This document shows, in pieces, positions 44,268 through 52,996 of a stretch of DNA of 64,000 nucleotides. The notes under the pieces were generated by a model, which saw nothing but the letters and a program-made list of their open reading frames with translations, was not told the DNA's origin and searched no databases. Position numbers and translations under genes: made by a program. Location: assembly GCA_943370285.1 (NCBI GenBank), contig CALRQJ020000016.1:30886-94885 (forward strand), given 5' to 3'. The DNA is from CALRQJ02 sp943370285 (GTDB lineage Bacteria; Bacteroidota; Bacteroidia; Chitinophagales; Chitinophagaceae). Each line of letters starts with the position of its first letter. Within the stretch, counting starts at the first letter, position 1.

Positions 44268-44879
44268 ATGATAGCAAAACATATGTTGTTTAAAAGCATC
44301 TCCATTTTTGTGGGATGCTTTTCTTTTTATATTGCTTCGGCACAAAGTGGTGAAGTAAATTGGTTAATAAACAATCATAGCCCTAACCCCACAGCTTATT
44401 GGAAGCATGTAGATGAAACGGTATATCCTGTTGCGTTGGCTGCACCATTAGCTGTGTTAGTAAAAGGATATATCAAAAAAGATCAAATAGTTAAAGATAA
44501 AGGGTGGCATTTGGTATCAACTTTAGTCGTTAATACTGCTGTAACTCAAGGTATAAAATATGCCATCAATCGGCAACGGCCATACGAAAAATATCCTACC
44601 CTTATCTTTCCTTACGATAATACTGAAAAAAGTAAATCCTTTCCTTCGGGTCATACTTCAACTGCTTTTTCAACGGCAACTGCTTTAAGTATGGATTTTA
44701 AAAAATGGTATGTTGTTGTTCCTGCTTATGCGTGGGCCGGTTCTGTTGGTTTTGCCCGATTAAAAAAAGGGGAACATTACCCCTCAGATGTTATTGCCGG
44801 TGCTGCAGTTGGAGCCGGTTCTGCTTTGTTGAGCAAATGGCTGAACAAGCAATTATTTCAGCATAAGAAAAAATTATAA
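44268..44879 (+). CDS. PAP2-family membrane phosphatase
   Basis: The 203-residue protein has a signal or first helix (FKSISIFVGCFSFYIASA) and the three PAP2 motifs: KYAINRQRPYEKYP, SFPSGHTSTAFSTAT and RLKKGEHYPSDVIAGAAVG. It should dephosphorylate lipid phosphates, for example undecaprenyl pyrophosphate or phosphatidic acid, on the periplasmic side. It follows valS by 2 bases, and its end overlaps the convergent transporter gene by 6 bases. Confidence 0.92.
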   Translation: MIAKHMLFKSISIFVGCFSFYIASAQSGEVNWLINNHSPNPTAYWKHVDETVYPVALAAPLAVLVKGYIKKDQIVKDKGWHLVSTLVVNTAVTQGIKYAINRQRPYEKYPTLIFPYDNTEKSKSFPSGHTSTAFSTATALSMDFKKWYVVVPAYAWAGSVGFARLKKGEHYPSDVIAGAAVGAGSALLSKWLNKQLFQHKKKL

Positions 44880-46292
44880 TATTTTAACGAGTATCTTGAT
44901 ACTCCAAAATATGACTAGTATACCTAATAAAATAAACGATGTTTTTTTAGGAAGTTTACCGGTAAGTTTTGCTGCTAATGGGGCTGCTACTAATCCACCT
45001 ACAATTAATGCGGCAATAACTTGCCAATGAGAAACACCTAAAGAAATAAAGAAAGTAAATGCACTGGCAAGTGTTACAAAAAATTCTGTTATACTTACAG
45101 AACCAATTACGTATTTCGGGCTTCTTCCTTTGGTGATTAAAGTAGTGGTAACAATTGGCCCCCAACCGCCGCCGCCAAAGGAATCGAGAAATCCACCTAT
45201 ACCGGCCAACCAACCGTGGCGTTTAAATTTCTTTTGTTGCGTTGGTTTACGAAACGCAGTAAGCAAAATTCTAATGCCAAGAAATAAAGTGTACGCTGCT
45301 AAAATTGGTCTGATATAAGCAATATGCGATTCGCCTAATTGAACTAATAATATAGCCCCCAATACGGCACCGATTACTCCGGGAATTAGTAAAGCTTTGA
45401 ATAATTTTTTGTTTACGTTTCCAAATTTATAATGACTATAACCTGATGCACCGCTGGCAAAAATTTCTGCCGTATGAATACTTCCGCTAATGGCTGCCGG
45501 GTTAGTACCGGTTGATAAGAGTATTGTTGTACTTGTAACACCATAGCCCATGCCAAGTGCTCCATCTACCAACTGGGCTACAAAGCCGGCTAAAACCATC
45601 CAATGAATATTTTTATCTAAACCACCATACCATTGCATTGTTCCTTCTGCTAAAGCTTTTAATGGTATATAAGAAAAAATAAAATGTCCAATCAGCATTA
45701 AGGCAAAAGCGCCAACCGAATATGTAATGATCTTTTTCCAGTTTACATCTAGTATGGAATTGTCTTTTTCTGCCTCCGTGCTATTTTTTGTCTTTCTGTA
45801 GAAATGGACATATTTTTTTCTTGGAGGTACCAACTGCTCATTGACAGCTGATTTGTTTAATGAATTTAAAATTGAATTAGAAGCACCATCGAATGGTTGT
45901 TTTGTTTGTTCAAAAGTGCCTAACTCAAAATCACTCAGCGATGGGTTATTGGCCACATGTACCCAAAGGTTTTGAACCTTAGCAATCAACCTAATATAAC
46001 TTGCTGTTAAATTATCTTCATGCGTTATAACTACAATATCTTTTTGTAAGACATCATCGGTCAAAAACTTTCTTTCATGAATTACAATGTGTTCCTTGTT
46101 AGACAAATTTCGGATATCATCAATTATTGATTCATCAACAATTGTAATATTCATGTTGGGTGCATATGTCAGTAATATTTGTAGTTTCTCATATGCCAAT
46201 TCATCACCACCAACCAATAGTACATGCATATGCTCCAATTTCAAAAAAACCGGAAAAAGTGCTTTTGTATTTGATTGTACCGATGTTTGCAT
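44874..46292 (-). CDS. Fusion of siroheme-dehydrogenase-like domain and TauE/SafE permease
   Basis: In this 472-residue protein, residues from about 12 to 150 look like the NAD-binding half of precorrin-2 dehydrogenase (CysG/Met8 type): FLKLEHMHVLLVGGDELAYE, then TIVDESI and VVITHEDNLTASYIRLIAKV plus QNLWVHVANN. After a charged linker come about nine membrane helices of the sulfite-exporter/TSUP family (LAGFVAQLVDGALGMGYGVT, GGFLDSFGGGGWGPIVTTTL). It is the last gene of the cysH-cysD-cysN operon, starting 8 bases after cysN, so it probably moves sulfate or sulfite. Whether the N-domain is catalytic is unclear, since the usual third Gly is Asp. Confidence 0.86.
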   Translation of the reverse strand: MQTSVQSNTKALFPVFLKLEHMHVLLVGGDELAYEKLQILLTYAPNMNITIVDESIIDDIRNLSNKEHIVIHERKFLTDDVLQKDIVVITHEDNLTASYIRLIAKVQNLWVHVANNPSLSDFELGTFEQTKQPFDGASNSILNSLNKSAVNEQLVPPRKKYVHFYRKTKNSTEAEKDNSILDVNWKKIITYSVGAFALMLIGHFIFSYIPLKALAEGTMQWYGGLDKNIHWMVLAGFVAQLVDGALGMGYGVTSTTILLSTGTNPAAISGSIHTAEIFASGASGYSHYKFGNVNKKLFKALLIPGVIGAVLGAILLVQLGESHIAYIRPILAAYTLFLGIRILLTAFRKPTQQKKFKRHGWLAGIGGFLDSFGGGGWGPIVTTTLITKGRSPKYVIGSVSITEFFVTLASAFTFFISLGVSHWQVIAALIVGGLVAAPLAAKLTGKLPKKTSFILLGILVIFWSIKILVKIL

Positions 46293-46300
46293 TTGGTTAT

Positions 46301-47542
46301 TTATTCTGCCATGCAGGCACCAACTGTTACTAAACTTGTTTCGTCAATTAAAATAAAACCTCCATTTGCTCTTAATGATTTATAACTGTCGTAAGCTATT
46401 GGGGTTGCCGTTTTAATGGTCGCTTTTACAATTTCATTGAGCATTACTTTTTCGGGTGCTGCTTCTTGTAAAAGGCTATTAACATCTAATTTATAATCAA
46501 TCGATTTTACAACACTTTTCACTGTTTTGGAATTATGTTGTAGCAAATATTTATTTCCTGGTTTTAAAGGTTTGTTATCCATCCAACAGAGTAACACATC
46601 AAATTCTTGTGATAGCTCTGGAATATTATTTGATATAACAATAGTATCGCCACGGCTTACATCCACATCATCAGCTAGATGCATTACAATACTCTGTGGT
46701 GCAAATGCTTCCATCACTTCTTTGTCACCTACTTCAAGTTTTGCAATAGTAGTTGTAATGCAGGATGGTAAAATAGTAACTGCATCTCCGGTTCGGTAAA
46801 CACCGCTAATGATTTTTCCTGCATAGCCACGGTAATCATGTAAATCATCGGTTTGTGGCCGAATAACATACTGCACCGGAAAACGGGCATCGGTATGGTT
46901 GATGGTATTATCTAATGGAACAGTTTCTAAAAACTGTAGTAAAGGTGTTCCTTCAAACCAAGGCATATGTGTTGATGGATCTACAATATTATCACCATCT
47001 AATGCACTGATTGGAATATATGTTACTTGTTGTAGCCCTAATTTTTTGGCTACTTCTGCATAATCAATTACAATATTATTATACGTATCCTCTGAATAAT
47101 GTACTAAGTCCATTTTATTTATTGCTACCACAATTCGAGGAATAGCTAGTAACGAAGCGATAATAGAATGACGTCTTGTTTGTTCAACCACTCCGTTTCT
47201 GGCATCAATTAAAATAATGGCTAAGTCTGCGTTGGATGCTCCTGTTACCATATTTCTGGTGTACTGAATATGACCCGGTGCATCAGCAATGATAAACTTA
47301 CGTTTGGGTGTACTGAAATATTTATACGCTACATCAATAGTTATGCCTTGCTCTCTTTCCGCTCTTAATCCATCGGTTAATAAGGCTAAATCAATTTCGC
47401 CATCTTCTCTATTTTTAGTTTGTTTTTCAATAGCTTCTAATTGGTCAATCATAATACTTTTACTATCATATAATAAACGACCAATTAGTGTACTTTTTCC
47501 ATCATCCACACTTCCTGCTGTAATAAATTTTAATAAATCCAT
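46301..47542 (-). CDS. cysN: Sulfate adenylyltransferase subunit 1 (GTPase)
   Basis: The 413-residue GTPase starts at the ATG at 47542 (MDLLKFITAGSVDDGKSTLI), 19 bases after cysD; a longer form from 47575 would overlap cysD. G-motifs are GSVDDGKST, the switch II DAPGHIQYTRNM and NKMD in VVAINKMDLVHYS, followed by EF-Tu-like beta barrels. GTP hydrolysis drives the CysD-catalysed activation of sulfate to APS. It lacks a fused CysC kinase domain, and no cysC is nearby, so the pathway uses APS directly. Confidence 0.95.
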   Translation of the reverse strand: MDLLKFITAGSVDDGKSTLIGRLLYDSKSIMIDQLEAIEKQTKNREDGEIDLALLTDGLRAEREQGITIDVAYKYFSTPKRKFIIADAPGHIQYTRNMVTGASNADLAIILIDARNGVVEQTRRHSIIASLLAIPRIVVAINKMDLVHYSEDTYNNIVIDYAEVAKKLGLQQVTYIPISALDGDNIVDPSTHMPWFEGTPLLQFLETVPLDNTINHTDARFPVQYVIRPQTDDLHDYRGYAGKIISGVYRTGDAVTILPSCITTTIAKLEVGDKEVMEAFAPQSIVMHLADDVDVSRGDTIVISNNIPELSQEFDVLLCWMDNKPLKPGNKYLLQHNSKTVKSVVKSIDYKLDVNSLLQEAAPEKVMLNEIVKATIKTATPIAYDSYKSLRANGGFILIDETSLVTVGACMAE

Positions 47543-47561
47543 TGTTGTGTTTTTTTGTAAA

Positions 47562-48470
47562 TCAGAAATAACCATTTTTCTTTCTGTCTTCCATGGCGGC
47601 TTCACTTACTTTATCATCAATTCTTGTTTCTCCTCTCTCACTTGTTTTTGTAGCTATGATTTCGTTGATGATATCATCAATGTTGGTAGCAGAAGATTCT
47701 ACAGCGGCCGTGCAAGTCATATCTCCAACCGTACGATACCTTACTTTTCGGGTAGAAATTTTATCTGATGCTTCTAGTGCAACAAATTCAGACAGTGCTA
47801 CCAATTGGCCTTCGTGTTCAATCACTTCTCTGTCATGAGCAAAATAGATAGATGGTAAATCAATTTTTTCTCTGCGGATATAATTCCAAACATCTAACTC
47901 AGTCCAATTACTAATCGGAAATACCCTTACATTTTCTCCTTTGTTAATCTTGCCATTATAAGTATTCCACAACTCAGGTCTTTGTAGTTTTGGGTTCCAT
48001 TGCCCAAACTCATCTCTTACCGAAAATATTCTTTCTTTGGCTCTTGCCTTTTCTTCATCTCTTCTTGCCCCGCCAATACAAGCATCAAATTCAAATTCTT
48101 CAATCGTATCTAATAGTGTAAAAGTTTGCAATGCGTTACGGCTTGCGAATTTTCCTTTAGGCTCTGTTAATTGTCGATTTTTGATCGTATCTGCCACATG
48201 TCTAACAATTAGTTTCTCTCCTAAATGTTCAACTAGTGCATCTCTATAATCTAGGGCTTCCTGAAAATTATGCCCTGTGTCAATATGAAGTAATGGAAAA
48301 GGAAATTTACCCGGCCTAAATGCTTTTAAGGCTAAGTGAACCAAAGTGATAGAATCTTTACCACCTGAAAATAGCAAGGCAGGTTTTTCAAATTGTCCCG
48401 CTACTTCCCGCATGATGTGTATCGCCTCCGATTCTAGTTGGTCTAAATAATCTAATTGGTAATTACCCAT
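47562..48470 (-). CDS. cysD: Sulfate adenylyltransferase subunit 2
   Basis: The 302-residue PP-loop enzyme has PALLFSGGKDSITLVHLALK, PFPLLHIDTGHNFQEALDYR, CIGGARRDEEKARAKERIFS, VFPISNWTELDVWNYI and the C-terminal KVRYRTVGDMTCTAAVES. With CysN it forms APS from sulfate and ATP. It lies 22 bases after cysH and ends just before cysN. Confidence 0.97.
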   Translation of the reverse strand: MGNYQLDYLDQLESEAIHIMREVAGQFEKPALLFSGGKDSITLVHLALKAFRPGKFPFPLLHIDTGHNFQEALDYRDALVEHLGEKLIVRHVADTIKNRQLTEPKGKFASRNALQTFTLLDTIEEFEFDACIGGARRDEEKARAKERIFSVRDEFGQWNPKLQRPELWNTYNGKINKGENVRVFPISNWTELDVWNYIRREKIDLPSIYFAHDREVIEHEGQLVALSEFVALEASDKISTRKVRYRTVGDMTCTAAVESSATNIDDIINEIIATKTSERGETRIDDKVSEAAMEDRKKNGYF

Positions 48471-48492
48471 ATCTTTTCTTTTAACAAACGAA

Positions 48493-49203
48493 TTATTTTA
48501 TATGTAAGCCACATTCTTTTTTGGAAGCATCTTCCCACCACCATCTGCCTGCTCTAAAATCTTCTCCGGGCTGAATGGCTCTGGTACATGGTGCACAGCC
48601 AATACTTACAAATCCTTTATCGTGTAATGGACTGTATAGAATATTTTGTTCTTGAATATAGTTTTTTACTTCAGCCGTTGTCCAATGCAATAAAGGATGA
48701 AATTTAAATACTCCGTTTGCTTCATCCCACTCTACCTGAGGCATTGTTTGACGGTTGGTAGAATGTTCAGCTCTTAAACCTGTTATCCAAACTGCTTTTC
48801 CGGCTAATGCTTTTTTCAGTGGTTCTACTTTTCTAATAGCACAACAAGTTTTTCTGTTTTCAACCGATGTATAAAAAGCATTCGGTCCGTTAGTGGTAAC
48901 AAATGCTTGAAGTGCTGCTGCATCCGGATAAAACGTATCAATTGCAACACCATATTTGGCTACGGTATTACTCCAAACGCTATAGGTTTCAGGAAATAGT
49001 CTGCCGGTATCTAAAGTAAAAATTGAAATAGGAATATCATTTGTTGCAATGTCAAAAAGTATAATCTGGTCTTCCATACTAAAGCTGGTAGAAAATACCA
49101 GTTTGCCTGGAAATTCCTTGCACCACCAATACAAAGCATCAATCATAGATAAACCATGGAGTTGGTTTTGAATGTTTGCTAATGAATGTGTTGTGTTGGA
49201 CAT
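48493..49203 (-). CDS. cysH: Adenylyl-sulfate (APS) reductase
   Basis: The protein has 236 residues with the catalytic cysteine C231 in KKECGLHIK at the C-terminus. It also has the two cysteine pairs C120-C121 (RKTCCAIRKVEPL) and C203/C206 (IGCAPCTRAI), which bind a 4Fe-4S cluster in APS-type reductases and are absent from PAPS reductases of E. coli type. It reduces APS to sulfite and AMP with thioredoxin. First gene of the operon; the missing APS kinase agrees with this reading. Confidence 0.94.
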   Translation of the reverse strand: MSNTTHSLANIQNQLHGLSMIDALYWWCKEFPGKLVFSTSFSMEDQIILFDIATNDIPISIFTLDTGRLFPETYSVWSNTVAKYGVAIDTFYPDAAALQAFVTTNGPNAFYTSVENRKTCCAIRKVEPLKKALAGKAVWITGLRAEHSTNRQTMPQVEWDEANGVFKFHPLLHWTTAEVKNYIQEQNILYSPLHDKGFVSIGCAPCTRAIQPGEDFRAGRWWWEDASKKECGLHIK

Positions 49204-49449
49204 GTTGTTTTTATTCAGTGCTTTTATAGCTAAAATATTTCTATTAAATTCATTATACCATTGTCATTAAAGCCATTAGTCTACTTAAATTGTGGACAAA
49301 AATAAGGCCTGAGCTCCAAACTACTGCAAGTTTTGAGCGATAACTGATGAAAATCAGCATTTTTAAGAAGGCTTTGACTAACTACCATTTGTAATCTTTT
49401 ATTTGGTAGTATATAAACCTTGCTTAATTTGTACACTCAAATTTGATAT

Positions 49450-51477
49450 ATGCTGAAAAATATTTGCGCTGCTTTGCTAGTAGGATTGTTAATCGCTAGT
49501 TGTTCTACCACCGAATCTAAAAAAGATGTGTTGGCTGTAAATATGGATACATCTGTTAATCCGGCTGATGATTTTTTTGATTTCGCCAACGGCGGATGGA
49601 TTAAAGCGAATAAAATTCCTGATGATGAAAGTAGCTGGAGTATTGGCAATGTAGTAGTCAATGAAAATTTGAATCGATTAAAATTGATTAACGAAAAAGC
49701 GGCTGCTACTAAGGCAGAAGCTGGTACCGCCGAGCAAAAAATTGGTGATTTTTGGAAAACTGCCATGGACACTGCTGCCATTGAAAAGGCAGGATTAACT
49801 GCTTTGCAACCTTACTTTGATAAGATTAATGCTATTGCAGATACCAAATCTTTGTTTACTGTAATGGGAGAGATTGACAAAGTTACATCCGGCGGATTAT
49901 TAGCCGGGTTATTTATTGGTCAAGATGAAAAAAATAGCGAAGCCATGGCCATCTACCTATGGCAGGCTGGCATTAATCTACCCGAAAAAGAATATTACTT
50001 TAAAGCTGATTCTACCTCCATCAATCTGCGTAATGCATACAAAAAAAATGTCACTCAAATGCTAATGATGAGTGGCATAAAAGGAGCGGAAGCAATGGAT
50101 GCTGCAGAAAAATTCTTACAAACAGAAACCCAATTGGCAAAATCTCACCGCAGTATGGAAGACTTGCGTAACCCCAATGCCAATTATAACAAAATGACTG
50201 CTGCTGCCACTTTTAAGTTAGCGCCGGCCTTCGATTTCTCTACGTATTTTGCTGCAAGTGGTATTCCTGTGCAAGACAGCTATATTGTTGGGCAGCCGGA
50301 ATATTTTCAAACATTAGATAAAGTCATTAAAGCTACACCACTTGCTATTTGGAAATTGAAATTACGGTACGAATTGTTGAGTAGTTTTGCAGGTCAGTTA
50401 CCGGATGCCTATGGCCTAGCAAGCTTTGAATACAACAAATTATTTAGCGGCGCTAAGGAAAGAAAACCACGCTGGAAAAGGGTTTTAAGTGCTGAAGAAA
50501 ATGTAATGGGTGAATTGTTGGGCAAGTTGTTTGCTAAAGAATACTTCAACGAAAAAGCAAAAAAACGATATGAAACTATGGTAGAAGCAGTGAAAGCTGC
50601 TTTGAAAAAGCGTATAGAAAATTTATCATGGATGGGGGATAGCACCAAACAAAAAGCCCTCATCAAGTTAGCTGCGATGAAGCAAAAAGTGGGCTATCCT
50701 GATAAATGGAAAGACTTCTCAACACTCGACATTAAAAGCGATAGTTATATTGAAAATGTAATGAGAGCAAACATTTGGTGGAGTAACTATCATATTAATA
50801 AGTTAGGAAAACCAGTGGATAGAGATGAGTGGAATATGTATCCACAAACCTATAATGCCTATTATAATCCTTCTAATAATGAGATTGTTTTGCCAGCGGG
50901 TATTTTCACCGTTCCTGGTTATAGAGATGAAGAATTAGATGATGCCATTGTTTATGGTTATGGAGGTGCTTCCACTATTGGTCATGAAATTACACATGGT
51001 TTCGATGACCAAGGTCGTCAATACGATGAAAAAGGAAATTTAACAAGCTGGTGGACTAAAGATGATGAAATCAAGTTTAACCAGCGGGCAGATGTAATGA
51101 TCAAACAGTTTAGCAACTATGTAGTAATAGATACTTTCAAGATTAACGGTAAGGCTACATTAGGCGAAAATATTGCCGATTTAGGTGGTGTACTATTAGG
51201 CTTAGATGCGTTTAAACAAACTGAGCAATTTAAGAAAGGCGAAAAAATAAGTGGCTTCACACCAACGCAACGCTATTTTATGGGCTATGCATTGGGGTGG
51301 TTGGGTCATAGCAGACAAGAACAATTGCGTACACAAGTATTAACTGATGTACACTCTCCAGCTAAGTTCAGGGTTAATGGGCCATTTGTGAGTGTAGATG
51401 ATTTTTACACCGCTTTCAATGTAAAACCGGGCAATAAAATGTTTGTTGCAGATAGTGCTCGGGTTAGGATTTGGTAA
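49450..51477 (+). CDS. M13-family (neprilysin-like) zinc endopeptidase lipoprotein
   Basis: The 675-residue protein has a lipoprotein signal (LLVGLLIASCSTTES). The catalytic zinc site is HEITH at about 512-516 in STIGHEITHGFDDQGRQYD, with the third ligand Glu in GENIADLGG. The substrate-binding NAYYNPSNNEIVLPAGIF is also present, as in NEP/PepO proteins. It degrades short peptides in the periplasm or at the surface. Single gene, divergent from the cys operon. Confidence 0.95.
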   Translation: MLKNICAALLVGLLIASCSTTESKKDVLAVNMDTSVNPADDFFDFANGGWIKANKIPDDESSWSIGNVVVNENLNRLKLINEKAAATKAEAGTAEQKIGDFWKTAMDTAAIEKAGLTALQPYFDKINAIADTKSLFTVMGEIDKVTSGGLLAGLFIGQDEKNSEAMAIYLWQAGINLPEKEYYFKADSTSINLRNAYKKNVTQMLMMSGIKGAEAMDAAEKFLQTETQLAKSHRSMEDLRNPNANYNKMTAAATFKLAPAFDFSTYFAASGIPVQDSYIVGQPEYFQTLDKVIKATPLAIWKLKLRYELLSSFAGQLPDAYGLASFEYNKLFSGAKERKPRWKRVLSAEENVMGELLGKLFAKEYFNEKAKKRYETMVEAVKAALKKRIENLSWMGDSTKQKALIKLAAMKQKVGYPDKWKDFSTLDIKSDSYIENVMRANIWWSNYHINKLGKPVDRDEWNMYPQTYNAYYNPSNNEIVLPAGIFTVPGYRDEELDDAIVYGYGGASTIGHEITHGFDDQGRQYDEKGNLTSWWTKDDEIKFNQRADVMIKQFSNYVVIDTFKINGKATLGENIADLGGVLLGLDAFKQTEQFKKGEKISGFTPTQRYFMGYALGWLGHSRQEQLRTQVLTDVHSPAKFRVNGPFVSVDDFYTAFNVKPGNKMFVADSARVRIW

Positions 51478-51534
51478 AATAAAATGGAATGCTATCGCTG
51501 TTTGATATTCAATTAAAATAATTTTTGTCATTAT

Positions 51535-52008
51535 ATGACCATCACCACTCAAATTGCTCATCATCTAAAAACATTATATACAGGTGGCAATTGGACAACA
51601 TCAAGTTTAAAAGATGCTTTAGCGGGATTAACTTGGCAACAAGCCAATACTAAACTGCCTTCATTTAATTCCATTACTGCTTTAGTGTATCATTGTCATT
51701 ATTATGTTCATGCTATTTTACATGTTTTGCAAGGAGGCCCATTATTAGCAGCTGATAAATTAAGTTTTAATCATCCCATCATTGCTTCCGAAGCTGATTG
51801 GGATGCTTTTGTCAATACTGTTTTCAGCGAAGCTGAAACTTTGAGTGAGTTAATAGCCCAACTTCCTGATAGTATTTTGGTAGAAATATTTACGGATGAA
51901 AAATACGGTAATTATTATCGCAATCTACAAGGAATGATTGAGCATACCCATTATCATTTGGGGCAAATAGTCATCTTGAAAAAGATGATATTGGCTAATG
52001 AGGTTTAA
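51535..52008 (+). CDS. DinB-like four-helix protein
   Basis: The 157-residue protein consists of helices with His residues in DinB-type positions: ALVYHCHYYVHAILHVLQG in helix 2 and MIEHTHYHLGQIVILKKM near the C-terminus. These proteins often bind metal and some are thiol-dependent transferases; the reaction here is unknown. A terminator follows. Start ATG at 51535. Confidence 0.82.
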   Translation: MTITTQIAHHLKTLYTGGNWTTSSLKDALAGLTWQQANTKLPSFNSITALVYHCHYYVHAILHVLQGGPLLAADKLSFNHPIIASEADWDAFVNTVFSEAETLSELIAQLPDSILVEIFTDEKYGNYYRNLQGMIEHTHYHLGQIVILKKMILANEV

Positions 52009-52027
52009 GCAAACAAAAATGGCTCTA

Positions 52028-52060
52028 AAAAAAAGGTCACAGTAAACTGCGACCTTTTCT
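52028..52060. terminator. Bidirectional terminator
   Basis: AAAAGGTC-ACAGT pairs with ACTGC-GACCTTTT (52031-52058), with one mismatch and A/T runs on both sides. It separates the convergent DinB-like and DksA-like genes. Confidence 0.82.
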
Positions 52061-52078
52061 ATTGGTAAAATTCTGAGT

Positions 52079-52993
52079 TTATTTAACAATACCCAATTTT
52101 GCTTCCATGCTTAATGTAGCATGTGGAACTGCACGAAGACGGGCCTTATCAATGAGCTTACCTGTTACACGGCAAATACCGTAGGTTTTGTTCTCGATAC
52201 GCATCAAAGCTTTTTCAAGGTGATCAATGAAGCTAATTTGGCGACTTGCCATTTGGCTCAATTGTTCTCTTTCCATGCTCATGCCGCCATCTTCCATGGT
52301 CATGTAGCGGTTATCACTTTCGTCGCCGCCCATTTCATCTTTACGGGTAATTAAACCTTGTAAATAGGCTAGTTCTTTTTTAGCGGCATCTAATTTCTTT
52401 TGTATTAAATCTCTAAATTCATTCAATTCTGCATCGCTATATCTCATAGTAGGACCTTGATGTTCAATTGGTGCTGCATCTAGCACACTTTTAGTAAATT
52501 CTGGTTCGTATGCTACTTTTTTGTCGGTAGCAATTTTTGGAATCACTACCTTAACTGGTTTAGACGGCTCAGCTTTTTTAACCGGTTGAGGCCTTGTTTT
52601 TGGCGCAACGATGGGTCTTCTCAACTCAATGCGTTGAACCGGAGCAGGAATAGATGGCTTTGGCGGTGCTTTTTTTACAGCAGTTTTTGCTTTAGCTGCC
52701 GGTTTTGCCGGTTTAGCAGTTGCTTTTGGCTCAGCTGCGGGCTTTTTAACTTCGGCCTTTGCAACAGGTTTTGGTGCAGGTTTAGCTGCGGCCACCTTTT
52801 TGGGAGCTATTTTAGCAGCAGCTGCCTTTTTTGCAGGGGCTGCGGCCGCTTTTTTGGCTGCCGGAGCTGCTTTTTTAGCTGCGGGCTTAGCTGCAACTGC
52901 TGTTTTTTTTGCAGGTGCTGGAGCAGCCTTTGTTGTTGATTTTGAAGCTTTTGCAGCTGGTTTTGCCGCTTTTACCGGTTTTTTGGTAGCCAT
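52079..52993 (-). CDS. TraR/DksA-like protein with a histone-H1-like N-terminal tail
   Basis: Of 304 residues, about the first 150 are low-complexity Lys/Ala/Pro (KKAAPAAKKAAAAPAKKAAA), like histone H1 tails. The rest is DksA-like: a coiled coil (ELNEFRDLIQKKLDAAKKEL ... SQMASRQISFIDHLEKALMR) and the zinc-finger region GICRVTGKLIDKARLRAVPH plus ATLSMEAK. Only the first of four zinc cysteines remains, so the finger must fold without zinc. The coiled coil may enter the RNA polymerase channel, and the tail may bind nucleic acid. It starts 3 bases after ileS and is probably co-transcribed. Confidence 0.88.
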   Translation of the reverse strand: MATKKPVKAAKPAAKASKSTTKAAPAPAKKTAVAAKPAAKKAAPAAKKAAAAPAKKAAAAKIAPKKVAAAKPAPKPVAKAEVKKPAAEPKATAKPAKPAAKAKTAVKKAPPKPSIPAPVQRIELRRPIVAPKTRPQPVKKAEPSKPVKVVIPKIATDKKVAYEPEFTKSVLDAAPIEHQGPTMRYSDAELNEFRDLIQKKLDAAKKELAYLQGLITRKDEMGGDESDNRYMTMEDGGMSMEREQLSQMASRQISFIDHLEKALMRIENKTYGICRVTGKLIDKARLRAVPHATLSMEAKLGIVK

Positions 52994-52996
52994 ACG

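Noticed and set aside
48043..48470. cysD as a defence-related PAPS-reductase-like protein
   Set aside because: Close spacing with cysN and cysH and the full set of CysD motifs make it the ordinary sulfate-activation enzyme.
49204..49449. Possible riboswitch or leader RNA for the cys operon
   Set aside because: Only a short CTGAT-GAAA-ATCAG hairpin is visible, on the divergent side; no known sulfur riboswitch pattern was recognised.
52586..52939. Cys/Phe-rich plus-strand frame opposite the DksA-like gene
   Set aside because: It is the complement of the Lys/Ala repeat tail; its odd composition is fully explained by the real gene on the other strand.
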